From Hermatobates lingyangjiaoensis (taxonomy: Eukaryota; Arthropoda; Insecta; Hemiptera; Hermatobatidae): DNA of 64,000 nt. The position numbers and the translations under genes are program-made. This document shows positions 29,165 through 41,039 of the stretch, piece by piece. The first letter of the stretch is position 1, and each line of letters starts with the position of its first letter. The stretch spans positions 1-64,000 of the forward strand of contig JAPFBL010000590.1 of the NCBI GenBank assembly GCA_026182355.1, given 5' to 3'. Under the pieces are notes generated by a model, which searched no databases, was not told where the DNA came from, and saw only the letters and a list, made by a program, of their open reading frames with translations.

Positions 29165-29480
29165 CGTAAATATATAATGTTCCATTTAGGAATAAAATAA
29201 ATGCTTAAATGGGAGATGTTTATTAGTCTTTCATACCTGGAGGTAGTACATATAGTGATTGATCCCCTTATTAATATACATGCTTATTTTTGTATATCAC
29301 ATCACTGATGCATATAATATCATTAGTATAACTACAGCAGTAATAACATTTCTGAAAAGCGAAAAAGTACATTTCGCTTTACGAAATAATCTCTTATAGG
29401 AGAATATGGCTTTTGTTCCAATAGCCAGTAGATCTCGTGCATAGTTTACCTGACCCCCTTCTACTTTGAATATTTAAGAC
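29165..29480 (+). repeat. Dispersed repeat Rep-A, long copy
   Basis: Shares GATGTTTATTAGTCTTTCAT with 1.2 kb. Its full length matches the reverse complement of 49.56-49.87 kb, including the CCTGACCCCCTTCTACTTTG end. Confidence 0.65.
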
Positions 29481-29499
29481 ATTTTTGCCATTTAAAACA

Positions 29500-29870
29500 A
29501 AATAATACTCCTATTTTCTTTGAAAAATGTCGTTTTAAGATAATTTACAATTAATGATGTACGATAATTACATTTATTATTCTTCAAACGAAAGTTTACA
29601 ATTTTGAATTATATTTTACATTTTCAGTCTTTTATAAAATTATTATACTGGGAATTTTATGGCTTCATAGTATTTAATAAAATCATTTTCTTTGTCAAAA
29701 ATCATACATACCAATTTTCCCTGAGCGAGTGTTATCTTTTTCCTGCATACTGTACTCTGTTATAAGGTTGCTATGAATGTATATTGAGAAAAAATATATT
29801 AGTAATTAGCGAGTTTACAAACTCGAATCAAAGTCAGCTATTATAATTTAAAACTTTTATAGTTGGGATT
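29500..29870 (+). repeat. Dispersed repeat Rep-C, copy 2
   Basis: Partner of the copy at 28.31 kb. It includes GTTATAAGGTTGCTATGAAT and the TATAATTTAAAACTTTTATA end. Confidence 0.65.
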
Positions 29871-30039
29871 ATGATGCAAGTAAAACAGTTACAGAGCCAC
29901 ACTGATGCATACCACCAACCTCATATAAAATTAGGGAGGTTATGATAGGAAATTGATGGCAGTTGATTAAACATTAAAGAAATAGAAGAAAATCACAGGT
30001 AAAACTCCTTAAGAACACAGCCCAACCTATGAGTCTCAG

Positions 30040-30215
30040 GGAAAATCATTATAAAGAAGATTGAATCATCGTAAGAACTCTTATTGTTCTGTAATGAGCT
30101 TTAACAGATAAGCCTAAACTATTGATTAAATTAGAAGAATAGCCACGCTCTGTGAATTTATCTACGATGTTGTTTATGTGGGATTGCCAGTCAATCACTA
30201 CAAATTTTATCAAAG
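30040..30215 (-). pseudogene. Possible PLE thumb fragment
   Basis: Minus strand reads VIDWQSHINNIVDKFTERGY followed by SSNLINSL. This resembles the PLE thumb (W-x-x-F/H-x-x-x-I ... F-x-x-x-G-Y-S-x-x-L-I). A single short match, so it is tentative. Confidence 0.35.
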
Positions 30216-31010
30216 CGAATAGGGAAGATTAACCTTCTCTACATGAGATATATTACAGCTTTTAAAATCGTTCTCATAAATATCAGAGAAATAGGTGTAA
30301 AGTTGTTCACAACTAATATCTTGTCAGTTTTTCACTCCTCTCATTAGTAAAATCTAGTCAGAAGTAAGAATATTTTAAAATAAAGAACTATTGATTTTTT
30401 TTTTATATTACAAGAGTAATAAATATGAAACAACGATGTTTACACAACAGAATCTTCCTATGTACTATAGCATTAAGAAGATAATGTTAAAACAGTTATT
30501 GTAGCAAAGTTTAATATTTCACCAAAGAGTAATATAAATTTATTTATGATTTAAAGTAGGAAATACGAAAAAAAAAGTTCGTCCCCATGCCATCTTTTGA
30601 AGAAAATAATGCTTACAAAGGAGAATGAGGGAAGCACCTACAAACGTTGGAGATATACATATATATTAAAACAAATAAAAACTGAATTTTGCAATCTTTG
30701 AACAAAAAATAATATTTTCTTTTAAAATCAAAATTAAAAGTTTTGAAGTAATTTTATGACAAGATCAGGAAAGCCCAAGATCAATATTTATTTATTATTC
30801 AAATAACCCAGAGACTTTTGTCTAGTTAGTATGTAATTTTTGGAAATAAACAACACTTTTTGACCTTTATCTCATCTGATTATTTTGAATTACCTTTGTG
30901 CGGTTATAGTCCGAATTACAACACTGCATTGAACAATGTAAACATTAGATTGTTCAACCCTAACTTTATCTAATAGGGATAGTCGTAGAAATGTGTTTCC
31001 TCTGCATAAA
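30215..31010. other. AT-rich region upstream of WDR45B
   Basis: No frame or repeat was recognised. The 5' UTR and promoter of WDR45B must lie here or further left, but no clear TATA or initiator stands out from the AT-rich background. Confidence 0.4.
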
Positions 31011-34000
31011 ATGAACGCTGAGAAATCTAATGCTTATGGTAATGGATTACTTTTTGCTGGATTCAATCAGGACCAAGGTAGTTAATTAATATGTTATGCT
31101 TATTGAATGAATTAGTAAAAAAATTATTTATTTGTTTAAAGTTTTATTGAAATTTTAGGATGTTTTGCATGTGGCATGGATGACGGGTTTAGAGTGTACA
31201 ACTGCGATCCACTGAAAGAAAAAGAACGTCACGATTTCAGTGATGGAGGCCTTAGTTACGTTGAAATGCTGTTTAGATGCAATTATTTAGCTTTAGTAGG
31301 TGGAGGAGATCATCCCAAGTATCCAACAAATAAAGGCAATATTTTGAAGTATAATTTTGTTGAATTTTATTAAAATTGATGTATTTTTGATTATGTTAAA
31401 GTTTTTTAATAGACAGTCAACAATTTCCATAGTATTTGCTTAAATATGCTCATCATTTAATCGTTATCCTTTCAGTTGTTATTTGGGATGATGAAAAGAA
31501 ACAAGCAGCAATATCTCTCGAGTTCAATGCAACTGTTAAAGCTGTTCGATTGAGAAGGGATAGGATTGTTGTTGTTCTTGAAAATGTTATTAAAGTTTTC
31601 ACATTTACTCAATCTCCTCACCAACTCCATGTTTTTGAAACGCACTCGAATCCTAGAGGTAAGTTAGAACTTAATTTGAATTGAATCAACACAATTTTAA
31701 TATAATAAATCTTTTGAAACTCCTCTATGCATCAGCCAGGAATACAATACAGCAATTTTAGCCTTTAAGTTAAATGCAGTTATTGCATATACTAGTTCAT
31801 TATGAGAATATGATGTAATTCTAATACAGAATTAGAAGTTAATGTTATTGTAATTTAGCTTTCATCAATAATGAAGTGAACACTGTAATCATAAATTTCA
31901 AAATTAAGTAATTATTAAGTAAACAAAGTAAAAACTGAGTAAATTTCTTATTCTGTGTTTTCTGTTATTCATGAAACCGCATAATGTGTATATCTACTTA
32001 TACACATAAGTAGAAGTGGTCAACATTTTATTCATATTTAGGATTAATCACTAGGCTTCCCATCCTCTTCTTATACCCGCCATTCCTAGGATGTCTAAGT
32101 TTGATATCGTTCTTAAATTCTTAAGACCTTGGTGATCTTACATTTATCTGAAGTAGTGAATTCATTTTTCTTATATATTCTTTTTTTTATCTAATGTTGG
32201 GAGGATTGGTCTAATACAGCTGAGGTTTCTGGTCTTACTGGGTGATCAAGTTGATCTATTCCACTTGGTTGTGTTTTCTATATTTTTGAAGAAGACAAGT
32301 TGATTATTTAAAGTGTGTATACATTTTCTATTTCCTATCATGGCCTGAAAATAGCATGACATGAATGTTGACAGGTCTTTGCGCCCTCTGCCCCAGCAGT
32401 GATAATTCATTGCTGGCCTATCCAAGTCGAAAGACTGGCTCTGTCCAGCTGACAGACCTAGCCAACACAGAACGTCAACCCCTTCAGATCGAAGCTCACG
32501 AAGCCCCACTCAGCTGTTTGGCGCTCAACCTCAAAGGCACTCGGCTAGCGACTTCATCTGAAAAGGTAAGCAAAACTAGCAACATTTCGAACATTAATGT
32601 CATTTAATACCTTCTGATATCAATCAACAGGAAAATATCAACCTTTTTATTTGTATCATTGAAAATTACATTTTTATCTACATATACTCTGGTATGTTAA
32701 ATTTTAAGGGAACGCAATATTAAAGCATTTTATATTATTTGTTTTTAATTATAGAACTACATGCCCCGCCAGAAGGCATTCATATATTACAATCTTCAAT
32801 GGTACACTATACTCATTATTAAGTTACGATAATAGTAGATTAACAATAATAATCATGATAATACAATAACAATAATCAATGATCAAACCACAATATAAAA
32901 TGGGAAAACAAGACTAACATCTTTCAACCGTAACAAGCGGTCTTTGTCAGAGTCAAAAACCCATCAGACCAACTCAGTTGGGTTTTTGACTCTGACGAAG
33001 ACCGCTTGTTACGGTTGAAAGATCTTAGTTTTGTTTTCCCATTTCATATTGTGGTTTCATCATTGATTGTTATTTCACGTATTTATGTGAAATATTTTGA
33101 TCAATAATAATAGTATTTATACTGTTTAAATGTTTTTGAAACAACGTTATGATTCAAATGAATTTGAAATAATTTCTGACAGGTTGTATGTTTATATAAA
33201 GAACGGGTGTCTTACTTCGGTAAGCTCCATTATTTCTACCAGTAATATGATTGTATATAAAAAGCTTTCACATAAACACGTGAAATAACAATCAATGGTC
33301 AAACCACAATACGGTTGAAAGATCTTAGTCTTGTATTCCCATTTCATATTGTGGTTTGATCATTGATGATTGTTTATATTTGAGAATGATTTTGTGTATT
33401 CTTTTTATGTTGTAGGCCAATGAGGAAGGTTTTAAAATAAAACCGAAACGTTTAGCTTTTGAGAGTTGATTTTTTTTTTTTTTTTTGTAATTAGGATATT
33501 AACTGAAAAACCCAATTTACATTTACTTTTATTCTATCAGACGGTCGATGCATTATTCATATTGTTACATTTTATATTTAGAAAAAGTAAAGAATCATCA
33601 AAAAATGTACAGCTTTAATTTTTTTTTAATATGTGTGGTATAATGAAGTTTATACTACAAGGAAAAATGATAAACAATAGAAATAAATGCTCTGATGTCT
33701 TTCACTTGTAGTCATCAGAGTAAAAACTAAGAAAGTAACACTAAAGTTTACTTTTTATTACTAAGAAAGTAACATAAAAGTTAACTATTTAACTGGGTTG
33801 GTGTGTATCTAAACCTCTTTGAATACACTACATGACACCGTTTGATTGATCAAATCTTAAATTATGCTGTTAAGATTGTACTGTATGGTTTGATTGATCA
33901 AATCTTAAATAGTCAAGGTTGTACTGTATGGTTTGATTGATCAAATCTTAAATAGTCAAGGTTGTACTGTATGGTTTGATTGATCAAATCTTAAATAGTC

Positions 34001-37000
34001 AAGGTTGTACTGTATGGTTTGATTGATCAAATCTTAAATAGTCAAGGTTGTACTGTATGGTTTGATTGATCAAATCTTAAATAGTCAAGGTTGTACTGTA
34101 TGGTTTGATTGATCAAATCTTAAATAGTCAAGGTTGTACTGTATGGTTTGATTGATCAAATCTTAAATAGTCAAGGTTGTACTGTATGGTTTGATTAATC
34201 AAATCTTAAATAGTCAAGGTTGTACTGTATGGTTTGATTGATCAAATCTTAAATAGTCAAGGTTGTACTGTATGGTTTGATTGATCAAATCTTAAATAGT
34301 CAAGGTTGTACTGTATGGTTTGATTGATCAAATCTTAAATAGTTAAGATTGTGCTCTGTTATTATTTAGTGATTAGTGGATCACTGAAAAGCCACTTTAT
34401 TACTCATTACGTGGATATAAATTTTTTTGAACTCAACTATTATTCTAGAGAAATGAAATCTTGTAATTAGTAATATAGAATATTAGTATAATTATAATAT
34501 ATTTTTTTTTAAATATACAAAAGTACTTGTATATTTATTTGGTAATATAGAAATGATGTTACCATTAAATAAAAAAGTAATGTTTTTTCGTTAACAATAA
34601 AGGTAAGTTTTCCATAAAAAATACATTGTTAACTTCATTGAATTAATTAAACTAAGTTTTTTCATTGAACGAACACGTTCACTTGTAAATTGAATTGAGT
34701 GTGAACTGTTTCCAGGGAACTTTAATCCGTGTTTTTGACACTACAACTGGCACAAGGTTAATCGAACTTCGCCGAGGTGCTAACACAGCTCAGATATATT
34801 GGTTAGTTAAAGTGCAATGTCACGGTTTTGCAGATCCGTTGAAATCTACGGATCACAGTTCTAATGAGAATTAAATGTTTCAGTATTAACTTCAATCATA
34901 ATTCTTCCCTGCTCTGTGTCTCCAGTGATCATGGAACTGTTCATATATTCTCACTTTCTGATGAGGAACTGAACCGTCAGTCTAGGTAAAAAATCTTTTA
35001 TCAAACTAGTACCCATTTCTATATAAATATATATTGTAAAATAACTAGCGATTTCTTGAAATAACCATGTATTTTAGTTAAACTATACAAAAGAGATGTT
35101 CGTTTACAAATTACTTTATCTAAATTAATATAATTTTTTTTCCTTCTTGTATAGTTTCTCCATATCTGAATGTCCAAAGTACTGGTTCTCGAGGATTAAG
35201 TCCAAAATAATAACAATTCATTATCAGCTGACGTTTCGACGAAAATTGTTCGGCGTTATCAGGGCTAAAAAATATATATTGAGAATTAGTAATCCTACAA
35301 ATAACACTAGAAAAGTACCTTCATAGGTATTTTGATGTAGTATTTTATATATTTGTATGATGTAAATAACTAGGATTATTTACTTATTAGGTAAACGCTA
35401 CAAAAGTATTTCATTATTGTATTAATCAGTTTTTATTTTTACATTTATGTTATTAATTAGAAGAAATTAAAATTATATGAAATAAAATTGACGTTTATTG
35501 TAGCATAGAAGACGTTAATGATATTTTGAATTACACAAGTCCCTAGACACATTTTGTATTGCTCTTTTGTGCCGAGAACAGAATAGAACCTTGTTCATGC
35601 CTGAGTACTTGTGAGATTTCTGCAGGTGAGATAGATTTATGGTGGTCCTTAGTAATAAACTTTTAACAATTAGCTTTTTTATCCTTGCCTGCCTGCCCCA
35701 GTAACAAGCTCAGTAATAGTTAGGTCCGGAGTAATACCCGAGTACTCTTAAAATACTGTGGTGTACTGTGGGGATGGAAGAGGTAGTAATGGAGTGATTA
35801 TGCGCCTCTAATAGCCTCTAGCACTCAACTCCGAATTTCGGCCTTCGCGAGGTTACTCTGTTAACATGCTATATGCAGGGACAAACAAAAGAGGAGGAGA
35901 AGGTGGCCAGGGATTGGACCTAACCGCCTTCGTTTCACATACTTCCAACTTCCTAAATCCTCTCCTTTTTTCTCAGCCCCAATCCAAGGCGTCATGCAAT
36001 CTGTGCCGAAGGATGGATGAGACAGGGGTTAGTGTATTACTAACTGAGCCTCAAGAGTACTAGGCGATCCCCTTGGGTAAAAGGCCTTACTCCGGTTTAC
36101 GGTGCCCTGCCGGCGTGGACAAAATATCACCGATAGAGCATCAGGGATTTTCCCCTGTATGATACTAAGGAGAAGGAAGTCCGGAGACTCTCCTCCGGAA
36201 GTGTAGAGGGTCCAAAGGTGCTAACTAGTCGGAAGTTACTTTCTCCCGAAACATGGGGGCTTGAATGAGCAGTATTAATGATGGTTTGTGCAGATTCTGC
36301 AAAGAGGAGGAAGAAATACCGTTGCACCTGCCAGCTGACTGTCAGGCAACTTTACTGCACAGAGGTAAGTGCTTCGGGACACTCAACAAAACCATAGAAA
36401 AACTTTTACCGCTGGACACAGCAAAAATACTGAGCTTCTTGGAGGCGTTGAACCTTACTGCTGGGGTACTTTAGTACAGAAGGGGGGAAGTACAATAGTT
36501 TTTTAAGATACAATGCTATAGTCACCCTCAAATAATAATAATAAAATAGAGGTGGAGCTCCAAGCCCATGATTGTTTATCATTCTCCTACTGCACTGGCT
36601 GCTTTTTCTTCTGTTTCTTTCAAGCAGATACTCATGCCTCGATTTGTGGACGTATTAGTGATGGCTTTTGTACCATATTCATGTTGAGGACAGATACTAA
36701 ACACAGTTACATCTCTCGCTGTATGAGAAACAGTTAATCTTCTCGGGCGGTTGCCTACATATTAACAAGGGGGTTGTAGACCCCTAACACCTATCAATGG
36801 TTAAGGAACACATGTTATTAAGTATTCTTGACAACTGGTATCGCCGCTCGAGGTGGAACCCTGCCCGGGTATCAGGGTTATTTCCTCTTCAAAAGGGTAC
36901 TCAAATCCTTGATGACTCAGTTTACGGACTACCACTTTAAGTAACCACAGGTTACAGTAACACTTACAATAAGTGTTGGTCACTTTATAGGTGTTTTAAA

Positions 37001-40000
37001 AGCACTGAGAAATTGCTAAGATACAGTTTAAAACAAGAAAACTCAAACGACTAAGTGGAGAGTAATCTTTGTTTACATAAAAGAATAGTCCTCCGAGAAA
37101 ATAGGCAGAAAGAATCTGTTGTTTACCTTGAACAACAAGCATAAAAAATGAAATGAAATAAAGAGTTTTGATATCAAGTTGTTGAAGACACAATCCAGAA
37201 TCCAGGTTTTGAGATTTGGATTTAGTTAAAACAGAAATGGACAATACTTTTAGAGAATTACTTCAAATTGGGAACCTGTAACAGTGTTCTAAAACAGCTA
37301 TGTGTACGATCCAACTTTAGTTTATGCTACAAGCAATCCCAGACCAAACACATATGCGAAATGTGATCATACAGCTAGCATGAACTAAAGTGTGATCGTG
37401 CACATCGCTGTTTTAAAACCTGTTACAGGTACCAAATTTGAAGTAATTCTCTGAATTTTTTTTTCCTCTAAAAAGTATTGTCCATTTCTGTTTTAACTCA
37501 ATCCAAATCTCAAAAACCTGGATTCTGGATTGTGTCTTCAACAACTTGATATCAAAACTCTTTATTTCATTTCATTTTTTATGCTTTTTGTTCAAGGTAC
37601 GTAAACAACAGATTCTTTCTTCATACTTTGGACATTAACATGGTTTTGTTCTCCTACCATTGGCACAAAACAGCCACACAAAAAAAAGTATGTAGAGACA
37701 TTGTGTAATTCGAAATGTGACAAACTTGAACATGCTGGAATAAAGAAGGTCATTTTTATTTCATAGTGTTTTAGTTTCTTTTTGCTCTCTTTGAATGACA
37801 AAAAATCATTGACAAAAATTGATGAATTGTATAACAAAGTATTTTTCTCAAACAAATATTATTCAAATTGGTAGCAGCTTCTGCGTTGACCAATTTCTTG
37901 TTTGAGAGAAGACCTGCTTCCTTCATAAACATCATATTCTTTCATGTCGTTACCAAAACTCCTATGGAAAATGAGTTCCCCTGAAAGTTACCGCAAACTA
38001 GTGAGGAAACTAGAGAACATCAGCAAGAAATTTGTCAACGCAGAAGCTGCTGCTACCAACTTCAATAATATTTGTTTGAGAGAAGACCTGCTGCCATCAT
38101 ACAACAACATTAAAGCATTTTTAAAGAAATAACCGTTCTTGGCTGATACTTGTTTCTTCATCAGCATTTCAATCTTGCTAAATAACACTCGTTTTTTCAT
38201 CTGTACAATATAATATATAAATTAATATTTAATTCGTTAAACCAATTTGTAATCTATTGATTGAACTTTACTTTGGTTTTAGCTTAGCGTCCGCCACTTT
38301 TCTGCCAAAGTACTTTAGTTCAAGATGGAGCTTCTGCAAGTTTCATGTTCCTGGAGGTCCCCAGTGCATTTGTGCTTTTGGTGCAGATACAAATTCAGTT
38401 ATAGGTAATAGAGCATTTATTATTTTTGTTTTATTTCCAAAAACTATTTTACCCTTCAAATGTATTCATACTTACTGATTATTGTACCGAATATTTTTTT
38501 TTTAATGGCATTTCCTTGTTTACAAAATAATTCATTATTGACTAGTGATCAAACCACAATATGAAATGGGGAAAAAAAGATTAAGATCTTTTATCTAAAC
38601 ATCATGGGTTCAGTTGGGTTTTTGACTCTGACGAAGACTGCTTGTTGTGGTTAAAAGTTCTTAGTCTTTTTTTCCCCCCATTTCATATGGTGGTTTGATC
38701 ATTAATTGTTATTTCATGCATTTATGTGAAATCTTGTTATTCTTGACTAAATATGGTATAGTCTGCTTTTTTTTTGTTTCCAATGCACACAACTTCAGTC
38801 TTATATCTTTAGTGTTGCTTCAGGAACATAAAGTATGACTCATTTGTTATTTGGTATCCATGTTAGTTACCATCCAGCTAGTAATTCATGTTTGAGATAC
38901 TTGTAATCTGAGTAAGTAGTAATGCTGAGCTATTGTTTGGTATTCTTTCTTAGTGTTGTTATTTCCTTTACCAACACTTATTAGATTTCATCTTTTATTT
39001 TCTTGGGACAGAACATATGGCTTATTTGTTATTTGGTAACCACTTTTAGTTATGATCGAGCTTTTATTTGGTATTTGAGATATTTGTTACTTGGTATCCA
39101 TTTTTAGTTGTTATTGAGCTGTTATTTGTTAAGATTTCACATAAACAAGTGAAATAACAGTCAATGATAAAACCACAATATGAAGTGGGGAAAAAAACTA
39201 AGATCTTTCAACCACAACGAGCGATCTTCGTCAGAGTCAAAACTCCAACTCTGACGAAGACCGCTTGTTGTGATTGAAAGATGTTTGGTATTTTTTTTCA
39301 TTTTACATTTTGGTTTCATCATTGATTATTATTTCAGGTGTTTATGTGAAATCTTTTTATCAATGAATACCATGTGTGATACCTACTCCTACCTCTGTTA
39401 TCTTTTTCCTCTCTTCGTCCTGTAGCAAAAAATTGTTTTTCTATCTTAACAAAACCCATAAATTAAAACTAAAATTCAAATTTTGAAATAATTGTTTAAA
39501 TGAAAAAGTAATACTTAAATCTCTAATTCCTAAATATTTGCTTAAAATTTGTGAAGATCTCTTTGATAATTTTCAGTTGGGGTTTTGACTTTGACGATGA
39601 CCGCTTGTTGTGTTTGAAAGATCATAGTCATTTTTTTTCCCATTTTGTATTGTGGTTTGACCATATATACATATATATAAAGAGATTTCACATAAACACG
39701 TGAAATAACAATCAATGATCAAACCACAATATGAAATGGAAAAACAAGACTAAAATCTTTCAACCGTAACAAGCGGTCTTCGTCAGAGTCAAAAACTCAA
39801 CAGTTTTTGTTTTTTAACTCTAACAAAGACCGCTTGTTACAGTTGAAAGATCTTAGTCTTGTTTTCCCATTTCATTTTATATATATACACATATATTACT
39901 AAATAAAAGAAACGGTCAACAAGGACTATAAAACTTTAAATTACACAAAGCACGACACAGAAAAAAGAATAAAAAGAACACTTACAGAATTCAATATTTC

Positions 40001-41008
40001 GAACTGTTGCTCGTCATCAGGAGTAGACTAGAAGAGAGGACGAAGTGGGAGATCTCTCTCACTTCGTCATCTCTTCTAGTCTACAACTGATGACGAACAA
40101 CAGTTAGAAATATTGAATTCTATATATATATATATATATAACTTTAAATTACACAAAGCACGACACAGAAAAGAGAATACAAAGAAAACTTACAGAATTC
40201 AATATTTCGAACTGTTGTTCGTCATCAGGAGAGTAGACTAGAAGAGAGGACGAAGTAAGAGAGATCTCCCCACGTCGAAGAACGGAGCGCGAATGAAGAA
40301 ATAAAGAGTCAACCGAAGAGAGCAGCACTAGCGTAAAAAAGGAGCTAGGCACTAAACGTTGGAGAACGGAGAAAGCAAAAACAATAGATAAAATTATAAA
40401 ATTAAAAATTATAAATTAAAAATTATAAAAAAGGAAATAAAAAAAAATAAATAAAATAAAATAAATAAATAAAAATAAAATATATATATATAATAAAAAA
40501 AGGGAAAAATAATAAAAAAATAAAAAATATATATATATGAATATGAAAATATAAGTTAAAAATAAAAGGAAAAACAAATAAAAGTTAACGCTTCTGATTT
40601 AAACCGGGATCTGATCGGGCCCCCAATAACCATATGTGGGCCTCCTCAGACGCTCTTAATGTCAAACTACGGTCATCAGTGGTAAATATATATATATATA
40701 TATATTAGCATAGGTTGGCAGCAAATCTTCTTGGAGGCATATTTTGTTGAAATGAACCGCAGCTTCGGCATTAATGTTGCCACCTTCTATTCGTAAGACT
40801 GTCAGGACATTTCAACAAAATTATATATATATATTAGATATATATATATATATATATATATTTGTAAAGTATATATATAGATATATATATATGAGTAGTA
40901 GTTTGCTTCTCAACGCGAGTACTTCGCACTTCTTCCCGATGACGACGGATGTCGAAATATCGAAGTGAGTTCTGTAGTGTCTTTCTGTGTTCTTTTCTAT
41001 GTGTTAAA

Positions 41009-41039
<31 letters not shown>

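Larger units (their letters stand above)
39900..40340. repeat. Foldback elements F6, two head-to-tail copies (intron 7)
   Basis: Arm words TTACACAAAGCACGACACAG, AGAATTCAATATTTCGAAC and TCATCAGGAG occur at 39,940-40,035 and again at 40,146-40,240. A shorter inverse arm lies at 40,060-40,118. (TA)n separates the copies. 40,250-40,400 continues without a partner. Confidence 0.7.

Noticed and set aside
33838..34357. CRISPR array
   Set aside because: The spacing is zero: units are simple head-to-tail 43-bp repeats without distinct spacers, in an intron of an animal gene.
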